Part shown: in pieces, positions 1 to 11,982 of the stretch | How the letters are laid out: the number at the start of each line of letters is the position of its first letter | How positions within the stretch are numbered: the stretch's first letter is position 1 | Source: Omphiscola glabra | Lineage: Eukaryota > Mollusca > Gastropoda > Lymnaeidae | Reading direction: 5' to 3' | NCBI GenBank assembly: GCA_964017045.1 | Contig: OZ024794.1 | Span: 49,357,013-49,421,012, forward strand | DNA length: 64,000 bases | The notes under the pieces: generated by a model | Told to the model about the DNA's origin: nothing | Seen by the model: the letters and a program-made list of their open reading frames with translations, nothing else | Databases searched by the model: none | Translations under genes and position numbers: made by a program

Positions 1-195
1 TCAGCTTAAAAGACATCCATTCAAACAGTTGACTCAACTTAAAAGACATCCATTCAAACAGTTGACTCAGCTTAAAAGACATCCATTCAAACAGTTGACT
101 CAACTTAAAAGACATCCATTCAAACAGTTGACTCAACTTAAAAGACATCCATTCAAACAGTTGACTCAACTTAAAAGACATCCATTCAAACAGTG
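1..195. repeat. 33 bp minisatellite at left edge
   Basis: About six nearly identical copies of a unit containing cttaaaagacatccattc and aaacagttgact; it continues past the window edge. Lies in INPP5A intron 3 or further downstream in that gene. Confidence 0.95.
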
Positions 196-1024
196 ACAAC
201 CCGATGACTCAATTGAAATGTAATCTCTACTACCTCAGTATCAAAGGATATTGCACAGCAACAACCACAACACAAGAAAATGGTCAACAAATCCCATTAT
301 TCCAATCAGACCTTCAATGCCATTCCGAGTTACCGTTGGCTCTTTGGTGCACAAACATATTCATTATAACATCCACGTAGTCACGTGTACATCAAAATTC
401 ACCAAACAATGAAGGTTTCCAATGAAAAGTCTACACATAGATATATATATATAAGGGTTTGTATTAGGAAAGTCACTCTCGAATGAAAAGTATACACATA
501 GATATACATCTAAGGGTTTGTATTTGGAAAGTCCCTCTCGAGGTTTATGCTCTGTGATGGTGGAAGAAGAAGGGATTTGTATGTACTCATCCGCTCATTC
601 CCCACCTCAATGGCCTAGAAATATATATTTTCAAGTCCCAGAGAGTTCACGTCAGGAACAATGAAGCCGTTCATAAATGGACCAGGCTACTAAACTCCTT
701 TTTAGAGTGCTGTTTTGATTTTTGATTTTCAATTTGCTGAGAAATTTACCTTTTTGTATTTTTTAAATATTTTTCTCCAACTCATCTGAAGAAATGAATT
801 GTCCTGTAAGCCATAGAAGAGGTTACAGAGAGTAAAAACAAAACCAAAAGAAATTAGTTTAACCACTTTCAAAATGTGCTCACTCAAGGAGACGGATTTC
901 TTCAAACTTCAAATTAGCAATTGATAATTTGATGGGAGAAATATAAATTGCTAAAGCTTTCAAACCATTCATGTCAAGCTTTAGAAGTCATTACTTAAAT
1001 CTCCACAAACAGAAGTCAGCACTT
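196..1024. other. INPP5A intron 3 sequence, no exon seen
   Basis: AT-rich, with one short imperfect duplication (aagggtttgtatt at about 452 and 512). I searched the minus strand for the next INPP5A exon and did not find it, so it is probably outside the window. Confidence 0.5.
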
Positions 1025-1248
1025 AAATGTCCATATTCAGATGTCATCCATTAGATGTTCATATTCAGATGTCATCCATTAAATGTTCATTTTCAGATGT
1101 CATCCATTAAATGTTCATTTTCAGATGTCATCCATTAGATGTTCATATTCAGATGTCATCCATTAGATGTTCATATTCAGATGTCATCCATTAGATATTC
1201 ATATTCAGATGTCATCCATTAAATGTTCATTTTCAGATGTCATCCCTT
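1025..1248. repeat. 28 bp minisatellite in INPP5A intron 3
   Basis: Eight copies of a unit around tcagatgtcatccatta with alternating atattc/attttc variants. Confidence 0.92.
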
Positions 1249-1919
1249 CTATGCCCATTCACAGGATTGCAATTCAACTAACCATATGTTGAGTAAAAAA
1301 ACAACTCACTAAATTCTTTGCTCCTATAATGATCCCCCACCCCCGAATAAGAATAAGTTGTATGATATAGAATTTGGCACTTAAAACAATTATGCTGTAT
1401 ACACTGAAAAAATTGAACACTTTGCTTGATTTGTTCATGGCCATTAAGTGGGACTATCTGATTTTTTAAATCTGTTCTTGGGTGTTCGGCCCCATTCATT
1501 GACAGTTAATAAGTAATTTTATTGTCTCTCTGTGTGTCTAGTTAGCTTTATTTATTCCTCACTGAAACATCATGCGTCTAGTTTATTGGTACTGTATTCT
1601 CAATGAGACGCTATATTTTGTTGGAGTTGTCCTCAATACACATTAGACATTGGCATAGAATTATATCATAATAAATAAGACAGATTATTTTGTAGTCGGT
1701 GAAAAATATATAATTTTTTTTTTAATATTTAAAAAAACATTTGTTTTGATATATTTATTCTTTAAATAGTGTAAAAATTAACCAAATTTAAAAATGAAAA
1801 GAATTTGTGATGTTATACATTCTTGAAACTCAACATGCCCCATTCAAAGTTAGAAACTTAAAATCACTGCAAAGTCTCTTCTCTTGAGAAATTTGAACTA
1901 AAAAGAAAAAAGAGCTTAC

Positions 1920-2020
1920 TTGATGAAATGATTAACATGCTGCATAGAAGCTTCATAGTTTTTTCCACCAACTTCTTGACAATGTACGGCTACAAGACCA
2001 GGTTTGTGAGACTGTAGACT
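1920..2020 (-). CDS. INPP5A: INPP5A coding exon 3
   Basis: 33 codons plus two bases (AA), from SLQSHKPGLVAV through HCQEVGGKNYEAS to HVNHFI. Acceptor gtcacccag|AGTCTA, donor ATCAA|gtaagc. An alternative upstream AG (ttccttacag) would force an early stop or extra residues, so the 2020 start is preferred: it gives the exact human spacing FxQ-4 residues-HKP. Carries the metal-binding CQE motif. Confidence 0.9.
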
Positions 2021-5000
2021 CTGGGTGACAAAATTAAAAATGTATCTGTAAGGAAGTGACCACACAAAAGACTTTCTTTTAAAGAATTTATATTTTGTAA
2101 ATGCATTGCAAAGCCTGACAAACGTACGCTTCTTAAAAAGAGTCTCAACTTACACAAATCTTCTGATAAAACTCTAAAATGATCTTCAAACCCATAACCT
2201 AGAAATATCAAATGAAATAAATGCTGAACCAAACTGCCGGTTAATACAAACATTTCAATGCATTTCAGAAAAAGATAAAATAATTATAAAGCATGCTCAA
2301 ATTTAAAAGGAGAATAGGTGTTGTCCTGTACATGGGTTCTTGGTGGCAGGAGGATAAAATAAAACAACTAGGACTACCTCATGGAGAGATTTTCATCAAA
2401 ATTGAAATCTCAATAAAACAATTTAACTTAAGATTGAATTACCTGGAAAAATGCCTTCAACCAGGATGGGAACATTGTTTCTGGCTGAAATATTTAAAGA
2501 AAATTAAAATCATTAAGAAGTGTAGATTTAATTTAAATTAAATGAATAATAACTTTCTGATGTAACTTCTTAAGCTTCCTGGAACAAATTTCAATTTTTT
2601 AAAGAACCGAATACATAAATCGAGAATATCAATTAATTTAATAAGTACAAAAAAATGGTGTAAAATTTTAATCATTTCAGGCAAGGGCCATTCACAGTTC
2701 TACTAGTAACTTTACAAGGAAGTAGTTATTTGGGCCAAAAAAGTCATTCAGGTCATCTTCATCTTAGGAGAGTGATGAGTGAATGTAATATTTATAATCT
2801 AATGCAATAATTTCCAAAGTGTGAGTCAGGACACCCTGAGGGGCCGCTGGTTCCATTAGAAGGTAACCACGAAATATTACACAAATTTCATCATTTTATT
2901 TCCAATTTAATATAATGGGAGCACAAGAAAATCGTCCATGGGATGGCTTAATATGAGAAATAGCTCAAACAGGATAGAAATTTTAGTGTTGACAGGAAAT
3001 CTAAAATGGATTTACTGATGGTTAAAATGGTTAGAGGGAATATTGTTATCACAGTTAATATTTTAAGTAATTTATATTGTTATAAAAAATAATTTAAGAA
3101 GATTTGTTTCATCAAAACGATTATTGTCTTACCCATGTTCATGGCAGGAAGACAGTAGATAAGGACATGCATCAATATATATTGCCACAATAATACTAGT
3201 TAATAAGTCATTATTTAATTTCAATAAAAAAAATTATATATAAATTATACCATGGGGTCCCTTGGAGCCTGCTGTAATACATTTTTGAGATACTGATTGC
3301 AGTCCTTGAATAAACAAAAGACCAGTGTTTCCCAACCTCTTATCTCTACGCCCATGTGTGCATCTAAGAGTGTTTAATGTTTCTACCCCTTGGCAGTGCC
3401 ATCAGAAAGATTGGATTTCAATTTCACCGCCTTTTAAGACCTTGAGATTCAAAGTTGCAGGATAGAAACACCAATAAAATTACCAATTATTTTATTTCTG
3501 AGTCTGAAATATATTAGTATTGCAAAAGTGCAATAAATGACATACAATATCTTGAAAAATGACAGGATTAGCATAGCCCCTACTCCCCATTTTTTTTTTT
3601 AAAAGCTTAAATATATTTCCTGTGTCAGAGACTAAATTAATTTCTTTCTAGTGCAGAGAGAGAGAGAAAGGGGGAAAGGGGTGGGGGGCTTTTTTGTAGG
3701 AAAAAACAGACTTAGACAAAGGTACCATATTTAGGCAATTAGGCACTGAAGACTTCATTTTCATAACTTTGTATGTATATATATATATATATATATATAA
3801 ATCCCACTGTGTCTTTAATTGCCAAGATTTGAAGAAGAAGTCTATAAGTGTATAAATTGCTTGACACTGGAAATTAATGTCACATCACTCATGTTCTATT
3901 CGTGTCATTTAATAAAGCTTACCGGCTTACATGGGTCACCACAATCATTCATAATCATAGAATAGAATAATGTTTCCGTGGGGTCACAGATACAAAATAG
4001 GTTAGACTGCACTGACTAATATCGTAAGTGAAAGATAATATCAGTACAACTGTAAGAGAAACATATAGCTAAAGTGATAACTCGTAAGATAAATAATAAA
4101 ATAAATAATAAAATGTAGGCTATAAACACTTATAAACAAGATTTAGTAATTTAAAGAAGAAAATTTACTATAAAATGTTAGATACCCCTAATGATTTATT
4201 AACAAATTATAGTTTTTACATGACTTGTCTGTTATCTAAATAGAATAATACTTTGTCCACTTAGAGATTAAAAAAAATATGAAGCCATTTAAATTTTGCC
4301 CCGAAGAATGACACGTTGCTGAGAGATATTTGCAAAGTGAGTTTTACGTAATTTATTTACTTTTCCTTTAATTTTTATATTTGACATCCTTCTGTCTCAA
4401 TGTGACAATGGGTTGTTTTTGCAGGATGAAATAACAAGGGTTTATGATTTGGAAAATCAGCTGGTTCCCTGTCAACAGATCCCTTCTCTCAAATATCTGG
4501 TGATCCCTAGAGAAAATAAAGTGGTTGATACAAATTGGCATCAAGGGCATCGCAGGAATTTTCAATGAGACTTTGTCCATCTCTGGCTTTTTCTGTTGGG
4601 GTTGCCTCCTTTAGCCCGTAACCATGGATTTGTAACCACATAGCAGTGGAGGTTTGCAATTAGTTTCCTTCTCCTAGATGAGCTATCATCCAAGGTTAAA
4701 AAGCCCCATCCATTGGGAGTGCAGAGCCCCATCCATTGGGAGTGCAGAGCCCCATCCACTGGGAGTGCAGAGCCCCATCCACTGGGAGTGCACAGTCCCA
4801 TCCACTGGGAGTGCACAGTCCCATCCACTGGGAGTCCAGAGCCCCATCCACTGGCAGTGCAGAGCCCCATCCACTGGCAGTGCAGAGCCCCATCCACTGG
4901 GAGTGCAGAGTCCCATCCACTGGGAGTGCACAGTCCCATCCACTGGGAGTGCACAGTCCCATCCACTGGGAGTGCACAGTCCCATCCACTGGGAGTGCAC

Positions 5001-6277
5001 AGTCCCATCCACTGGGAGTGCAGAGCCCCATCCACTGGCAGTGCAGAGCCCCATCCATTAGGAGTGCAGAGCCCCATCCATTGGGAGTGCAGAACCCCAT
5101 CCACTGGGAGTGCAGGTGTTGTTATTGCTTGTCCACAAGATAGATTTTGTATGTCACACTTCACTACAAAGCCATTCAGTCGGCATATACTTGAGGCATA
5201 ATTTACGCATTGTATAATACTATGGGCACGACGACCTTAAGTTTTTATTAATACTGAATTGTCTGAATCATACCCACTGATCTCTTAGGGGTCGTTTGCA
5301 AATTACGTCACGCTCAGAGGGGAGGGGGGTCGAAAATTTGTGACAGATGGGGGGGGGGGGTGTCAAAAATGTGTGATGTCACGTTTTTTTTTTTCAATCT
5401 AAAATTTTCTAATTTTTCAAAATCTTTATTTAATTAATTTTAAAAACATTAATTGGAGGTTGAAATTGCCTCAGGTATCATAGATACTATGAACTCGATC
5501 GCTCACACTTTTTGCACATATCGAAAAAATGACGCAAAAACTGTTGTGGCGATTTTACATTCGGCTTGTGGATGATTTCATTGTTTCGCGTCACAGTTTT
5601 CTAATAGTACTACATCTTAATCCATTATGGGAAAATGTTAAAAAATTTAATAAAATCTTAGTTTACTTATGAAAATTTTATGTATGTTTTGATTTTATTA
5701 GGTGTGACGTGACACCGGGGGGGTGTGGGGGGGGGGGGGGGGTAAAGAATTTTGACATGGTGGAGGGGGGGTCTAAACAGGTTATTTTTTTGCTTGACAA
5801 AATTTACATACAGCCCCTTATTAGGACCTTCAATAAATGATGTCACAGTATTAGGGCCGCTCTTGGACCATCTTGCCATCATCACAAATTTGTCACACAA
5901 TTTAGACACACTCATAATGCATCAATCACAAATCCCCCCCCCCCCCCCCGCCCCAATACCTGACCTAAGGCCTAAATAAAACCATTTGGGTTATTTCTGT
6001 ACAGAGAACTCTTCTATGTATGAGTAAAGTAAAAGGAAAAACACTCACCCTGCCCCAAACGTAAGAAATGGCAAGACACAGACACTTCACAGTCAAAGAG
6101 TAAATGTGTACTGAGCAAACCATATAATCCAAATTTACCTCAAACTCAAATTATTCTGAATGACTCACTCTAGTGACTAGTCTAGTGTCTCTACTCTATT
6201 TCTAGTCAAGGCTATTTATTTTTCAAAAATATTTTGCAAAGTTTCAACAAAAACTCAACATTTTAATTCAATAAGTT

Positions 6278-6312
<35 letters not shown>

Positions 6313-8835
6313 GCAGTTTTACTTAAAGCAAATCATTTTCATTTTCAATTTAAAATAGTAAGTCAAAATATGCCTATTTTCAATTTAAAATAGTAAACAG
6401 GCATATTTTGACTTAGTTAATGATTAATGACTTAGACTGAAGACTTAGTAAAAGATAGTCAATTCATATTTTAATAGGGCATAGGCATGGGGCTAAGGAA
6501 AGTCAATAAGTAAGGACAATACCCTGAAATATTATTATATATAATATTATTAATATGTAGGCTAGGCCCAGCCTAACCGGTAGCCCCGGGTATCAGTGTT
6601 GTAGTGTTGTAGCTATTTATTAGGTGTGTTAGTAGGGATTTTAATACCCATCGGCGCATTCTTCTGCGCATGTCCCAAAATGTCGAAAATTCCGTTTCTA
6701 CAATTTGGCGTACGGCTACACGGTATCATTGGAAAATTGCATACTACGTCACCTTTGTTTATTAAACAGTTGCTTTTATCATCAGTGACGTTTCAGTTTT
6801 TGTGTTCCGGTGATTTATTGATTTATGCTACGAGATTTTTTGTGTATCACGGACAGTATTATTATAATGACGGGGTAAGTATATAAACCACATAAATACT
6901 TTTTTATTAGTAATGGCAGGCAAATAAGGTGTAGTGGGTGGCTCACTACATTCATTTAAGAGTTTTTTTCATTTTTTGAGTTTTATCATTGACCGTCTCC
7001 CTGAAAAGTTATGCATCTCCCAAGTGAGTGGGGGTATGAATTTTTCTTTTTTTTGATCGAAAAGCCGGAAATGGCTATTATTACTGTCAATTATGAAGTG
7101 ATTCGTTATTGTTAAATCTTAAACTTCTAAATAATTATAAGAATTTTAAAATGAATAATTTTACCTAATTTAAGAAAAGATTGTAACCAAACTTGAAAAG
7201 TTTATTTAGTGACCAAGGGTTGCTTTTAAATTTTATTTATTACGTTAAAAATCGTGTGTAACGGTACTCAGACTCAGTGTGTATCGTTCATCATTGAATC
7301 AATCAATAGTTTTATGATAGTAATTTCAATAATAATAGTTGTTATTCTCTTATTAATGACTACTCATTTGGGAGAATAATACTAAAATTAGGCCTACTTA
7401 TCAATTATCAGTTATAAGTATAAAGAGCAGTTAAACAGTTATAATCTTATAGTCTATTTAGGCCTAAGCGTAAGCCTGGGCCTAAGCTTAATACTTTTCA
7501 CTTTTTTTAAATTATATTACTATTAAGTATTACTACAACCATACGTAAATGCCTAATTAATTAAAGTTAGTGTCGTTTTAATTTAATAAGGTATTTAAAT
7601 ATACATTTTAAATAATTGTTAAGTTAATGTAGTAACATTCTAATACTTAGTGCGTGTCTTTAGCTGTAGTCTTAGACTTAGTCTGACTTAGTCTAATGCT
7701 ATTAAGTTATTATATATACACTGAATAATATTAAAAGCAGATAATTGTAAAATTATTGACATAACAGTCTTGTTTAAAATTAGATAATATATATTTTAGT
7801 TTATATAAAAAAAGTTTTAAAAATAATAAACAAGACTCAAACAACATCATTGTAGTAATTATATTTTTATTAGGACAGAAAAGCATTAGATGTTAATTCT
7901 AAGCTTCTTTCATGTACAAGAGAACATTTTTATTTTATTTTGAAGATCGCTGTAGAATTCCTTCCACTGCCATCTACATTAGTACAATAAGGCATGTACG
8001 GACACAGATGACAAAGAGAAAGTTTATGAAGGAGAGATTTTGGGATTCATCAAGACCTAGTAGTGTGAAGAGCAGTCTAAGTAGAAAATGGCAGGCAGAA
8101 CATCACCATTACATTTTAAATTGATTAGTCTTTATAACTTATGGATGATTTTATTTGAGTAATTTTTATATATAATTATATACATTCATTCAATGTTATA
8201 TATAAAAAAGAATACTTACCTTGTTATAAATATAATAATAGATTTAAAATTTAACACTAGCTTTAGAAAATTAGTTTAAATTCAATAAACATATTATTTG
8301 TTCGCTTTTTCCTTCATAACTAATGATTGTTCCAATTTTTCTATTCACTTTTTTCTTAACATACCCGCAAATAAAATTATCCAATATGTAAAGTGTTGAT
8401 GTTATGTTCATGTTTTGTTGTTCATTGTGTTGTGTATTGCATTGAGAATGTCTCCTGAAAATTTGGTAGCATTATCTTTTAAAATAAAAAAGTTGTGGGC
8501 AAAATAAGGCAGAAATTTGGAAAGTCGGTCACAAGTTTTTACAGTTAAATACAGAGATAAAGAAGGTGTTAAAAAAATTCACAAAAAAAAATCGTAACTT
8601 CATTTCTATAAAAGCTAGAAAGATGAAATTGGTATTTTTGCAAAGCTTATGGCAAGCCCTTTAAAATGATGTATCATTTATGGGTATAGGACAATATTAA
8701 AAATTTCTGTCAAAGTACCTAGTGTTAGTACTGCAGTCTTAAAATTACTTATATTAATTAAGTTTAATTTACCTCTTCAAAAATAGAGCCAACATTTGCA
8801 GTGACCAGCATTACTTTAGTACAATCTCCCTCCAT
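1920..8835 (-). CDS. INPP5A: Inositol polyphosphate 5-phosphatase A (type I), 5' part of gene, three coding exons
   Basis: The family removes the 5-phosphate of Ins(1,4,5)P3 and Ins(1,3,4,5)P4, ending calcium signalling at membranes. Seen: exons 8773-8835, 2443-2484 and 1920-2020 (minus) splice in frame to 68 codons plus two bases. Residues 10-21 contain LVTANVGSIF, the first strand of the phosphatase fold; residues 22-35 give PETMFPSWLKAFFQ; residues 48-60 give HCQEVGGKNYEAS, where Glu51 is the expected Mg-binding glutamate. From recall of human INPP5A the spacing agrees residue for residue across both junctions. The start at 8835 follows an A-rich leader and gives an N-terminus a few residues shorter than human. 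The open frame upstream to 9105 shows no family similarity and is taken as untranslated. Exon 4 onward lies beyond the left edge. The SLC22 gene starts 10.7 kb away in divergent orientation. Confidence 0.92.
2443..2484 (-). CDS. INPP5A: INPP5A coding exon 2 (42 nt microexon)
   Basis: 14 codons, PETMFPSWLKAFFQ, phase 0 on both sides. Acceptor atttcag|CCAGAA, donor TTCCAG|gtaatt. Too short to stand out as an open frame; found because it supplies exactly the residues missing between exons 1 and 3 (the Pro-Glu...Trp-Leu...Phe-x-Gln pattern of INPP5A). Confidence 0.88.
2806..3290. mobile_element. Degenerate hAT-type nonautonomous element in INPP5A intron 1
   Basis: The left end reads ccaaagtgtgagtcagga...ctgagggg and the right end is a degenerate inverted counterpart (ccatggggtcccttggag...tttttgagatactg), in the style of hAT elements that begin CAGTGNTTCTCAAAGTGTGG. 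Ends are decayed and no target duplication is clear. Confidence 0.4.
3770..3801. repeat. (TA)n microsatellite
   Basis: Alternating ta run inside INPP5A intron 1. Confidence 0.9.
4703..5116. repeat. 23 bp minisatellite in INPP5A intron 1
   Basis: About 18 copies of ccccatccactgggagtgc plus agag, with variants (cagag/cacag, cactggc/cattggg) in short blocks. The unit has no stop in any frame, so open frames of 120-200 codons appear in several frames on both strands; these are artefacts of the repeat. Confidence 0.96.
5117..8772. other. INPP5A intron 1, gene-free
   Basis: No coding signal accepted. 5288-5780 contains two G-rich blocks with gtgacgtga/tgtgatgtcacg-like cores and long G runs (5350 and 5725) that may be ends of an unclassified repeat. 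A T homopolymer lies at 6280-6307. An open frame at 6626-6886 ending near a good donor (gacggg|gtaagt) has no recognisable protein similarity. Confidence 0.5.
8773..8835 (-). CDS. INPP5A: INPP5A coding exon 1
   Basis: 21 codons, starting MEGDCTKVMLVTANVGS and ending in Glu-Glu. Phase 0 end with donor GAAGAG|GTAAAT. The ATG is the first methionine upstream of the conserved strand. Confidence 0.9.
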
Positions 8836-10265
8836 TTTTTTGGTACTTGAAAAAGTTTTTAATGGACTGCAATTACGTGCACTTTTCGATGCTGCGAGTG
8901 ATTCTGTTGTTATTTGAAATCCACTTAAATTACTTAAACTTGAAGCACAGAAAAAACGAAAAGAATGCTTTTGCACTGTTGCATTTGGTTTTACAGGTAA
9001 TAAAAATACACGTTTCGAAACATTTATCCAGTTCTTAAATCCACACTTTTGCACCACATGAAATGCAAACCCAATAAAACATCCATGGTGTATGCATTTG
9101 TTCATTTAATGCAAAAACAGTAACGCTACTCCATAGGGTTCTTGCTACATTTGTTATCATTAGAATCTTCCACTTCCCGTCTTACAACTGAAATAGACTC
9201 CTAACAGCATTTAGCTCCCCTTTAGATATCTATTACGTCATGAATGTCAGCGCCACTCGTTCAAGGGAGTATACTGGTTTATATTTGATTATTTTCAGAT
9301 ATTCCTTGTTATATCCCTTAAATCAGTGTCTCTCAAAGTGGTGGTCTGCAGACTGACCCCGGTCCGCGAAACTTACGTTGCACTTTCACTTTTAAGTTCT
9401 TCCAGCTGATGTTGAGCTTCGGGTCGTAGCAACAGCCCCAAAATGTGTTTCTTATTTAGAAGCTAAGATAAAAAGAAAAGAGAATGTTTATTTTATTGTT
9501 TTGTACAATTTGTTGATGTTGGGGGTGGGGGGGGGGTAAGAGTAGAAAAGGGGTGGAGGATCATTTCGTTTGAGTAAACAGATATAATTTGACCTTACTG
9601 GTAACGTAAAATGAAGACCAGGTGGTCAATTTAGAGAGTGGTTTGGGGGGGGGGGGCAGTGTACCAGGGAGCCTACTTCGTGACTTCATCAATTTCAAAC
9701 ACGTGTTATTTATTAGAGCCTCGCCCTCTGTTAACCACTTTACTAGATTTACGCATGGGAACAGCATTCAAATAAATTTTAATCTTTATCGCGGATTGCT
9801 ATAAATCTGACATTTTTGCACACAGCTTACCCTTAACCTAAAGAGGGCTTTTAACTTTAATCTATCAACATTATGTGGATTTTCGTTTTACCAATTGTGT
9901 AAATATGTATTGTTAGATTTAGAATCCAAAGCACACGAAATCTCCACTTCTATGGAGTTCGTTGAACATCCCCTTGAGCATGAGCTAGAAAATGCCCCCC
10001 CCCCCCTTTTTTTTCCGCCTCAACTTTTCATATTAATTAATAAATAAACAGCAGATTGGTAGGTAATTAAAAAAGATTTTAACATAATATATAGTTGATT
10101 TAAGTACACTTTGTCTATTAGTACTGTTAGACTTAAATCATTACACCATGAGTACTGTCTGAATTTGTATAAATAGATCTGACTGTTTAAGATGAATTCT
10201 TTATCCCTCTGTCTCTCTTTCTCAACTCTAAACATACTAACGGCCATGCATCCCTCGATTATTGG
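8836..10265. other. Upstream flank of INPP5A, presumed promoter region
   Basis: Contains a CRE-like attacgtcat at about 9233, but no TATA or initiator I would defend. 9327-9385 resembles one end of a hAT element (cagtgtctctcaaagtggtgg...ggtccgcg). G runs occur at 9528 and 9645 and a C run at 9996. Confidence 0.4.
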
Positions 10266-10269
10266 CCCT

Positions 10270-10745
10270 TAGCCATCATACACACAACTGCATTATTAGC
10301 ACCCAACGATCGCAGAGCTCTAAACTATTAACATATAAACATCATACAGTCAGCAACTAGTAAAATCCAACCATCATACAGCTCTGAACTATTAACATAT
10401 AACCATCGCACAGCTCTGAACTATTAACACAGCTGTTCTCAACCTGTGAGTCGCCGAAGACCATCGGAAAACACATATACTCTACAGTTATGAAGTAGCA
10501 ACGAAAATAATTGTGTGGTTGATGTCGCCACAACACGAGGAACTGTATTAAAGGGTCGCGGCATTAGGAAGGTTGAGAACCACTGTATTAACATATAACC
10601 ATCATACAGCCCTCCACTACTTAACACCCAACCATCACGCATCTCTGGACTGTTAACATTCAACCATCATACAGTCAGCAACTATTGAAATCCAACCATC
10701 ATACAGCCCTGGACTATTAACATCCAACCATCTCACAGCTGTCAA
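10270..10745. repeat. Degenerate ~32 bp minisatellite interrupted by a SPIN-like element
   Basis: About ten diverged copies around aaccatcatacagctctg and aactattaacat; the array is split by the insertion at 10430-10585, whose target duplication is part of the repeat unit. Confidence 0.8.
10430..10585 (-). mobile_element. SPIN-like hAT nonautonomous element, perfect 8 bp TSD
   Basis: Ends cagctgttctcaacctg and ggttgagaaccactg are the terminal inverted repeats; the interior carries aagaccatcggaaaacacat and ttaaagggtcgcggcatt, motifs I recognise from SPIN (Space Invaders) hAT elements of tetrapods and invertebrates. Flanked on both sides by tattaaca (10422-10429 and 10586-10593), the 8 bp duplication typical of hAT. 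Inserted in a minisatellite. Confidence 0.85.
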
Positions 10746-11292
10746 ATATTTCAACTATTCGTATCCAAACCTAACCGCACCCTTTTCAATTTAAAATTAA
10801 TACGTCTAAAAGTTAGCAGCAATTAAATTCTTTATCACTGATCGTTGTATCTATGTCTGTGCGTGACACATGGGTGACGATGGAGTGACAAGTCCATGTC
10901 TAAACACTGCACAGCGAAGTTAAATTGTGTCACCATTCTGTGCAACAATTCACTATAAAAAACGCCTGTTCCCTAACTACATTACTCGACTCAGAAACAA
11001 CCGCTGAATGCACATAAATGTATGACGGTGTACACAGCAGTTGTGGACAAATTGTATTACAATGAAATGAAAGTTGTTGTTTACATAGTTTGTGTGCATC
11101 TCATTCAGTCCGGTCAGCTTATGTACAGTCATACTTTTATTATTCGGCAGTGACTCGATCGTTGGGTATGTTCTAGGGCAGGACGTTTGTAACGGGGCCA
11201 ATCAATTTTAACTTATATTGCACCTATTCAATCAATGTCTTTGTACTTCTGACTTTTTTTTCCCCATAAGCGTAGTTGGAAGATTTTGAGCA
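10746..11292. other. Intergenic, nothing recognised
   Basis: Moderately AT-rich unique-looking sequence; no exon, RNA or transposon end supported. Confidence 0.4.
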
Positions 11293-11300
11293 TCTCAGTT

Positions 11301-11498
11301 CAGAGGCGTAGCTAGAGTGTTTGGCGCCCGGGGGGACAAGATTCATTTTAACGTGCCTCCCTTTAATTTTTTCAACTCTCAAACCCATTATTTCCATGGA
11401 TAAAATAATATCCAAGCACATTTTGGCGCCCCTTTAACTAGGCTGGCGCCTAGGGACATCTGTCCCCCAGGCCCCCCCCCCCTTTAGCTACGTCTCTT
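11301..11498. mobile_element. hAT MITE, family B (cagaggcgtagctag ends)
   Basis: Starts cagaggcgtagctagag and ends in the degenerate inverted copy tagctacgtctctt; interior has tttggcgcccggggg and a mirrored tggcgcccctt. Flanks tctcagtt (11293-11300) and tcttagtt (11499-11506) match 7 of 8. Related to the copies at 49717-49903 and 39394-39572. Confidence 0.8.
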
Positions 11499-11506
11499 TC
11501 TTAGTT

Positions 11507-11982
11507 AGGCCTATTTCATTATTGTATAATTTCTTATTTGTTTCATTGTTGGTTTGTTATTTCCTTTTTAGGTTATTTAATTATTTATTTTTTTTTGGGG
11601 GGGGGGGGGGCTTTAATAATTTCATTTATCTAAATATGTACGTATTTTATTGAGGTTGATGTGTTACAAAAGAAAACAACTAATTATTAAATTTAAATAA
11701 TAATTTGCAAAATATTTAAAAATTGTGCTATTACATCTCCTCCCACCGTGGACCCCTCCGAAGTAAATAAAGTAAATATCAAATATCTCTCACTCACTTC
11801 CGCGCTAGTGCACACAGTCCAATGTGATTCTGGTGGCCAGTGCGTTGACCTCGGTTGCCCGCAGTTCATTGGTAACCGCTGACGGGTGCAGTGTCTGTGT
11901 CAGACTTTTAACAAGTCGAATTGCTAACAAGATTAACAAGTTGAGTTGATGTAAACCTGTAATATTAATGCTAGTTATCAGG
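11507..11982. other. Intergenic, nothing recognised
   Basis: Contains a T/G homopolymer stretch near 11590 and no supported gene. Confidence 0.4.

Noticed and set aside
4562..5201. Long open frames on both strands (up to 200 codons)
   Set aside because: They are produced by a stop-free 23 bp repeat read in every frame; no splice or start context and no protein family.
6626..6886. Possible first exon with a good donor at 6874
   Set aside because: No recognisable protein, inside INPP5A intron 1 on the opposite strand, and no partner exon found.
8836..9105. Extending INPP5A upstream to an earlier methionine at 9105
   Set aside because: The extra residues have no family similarity; INPP5A proteins begin just before the LVTANVGS strand.
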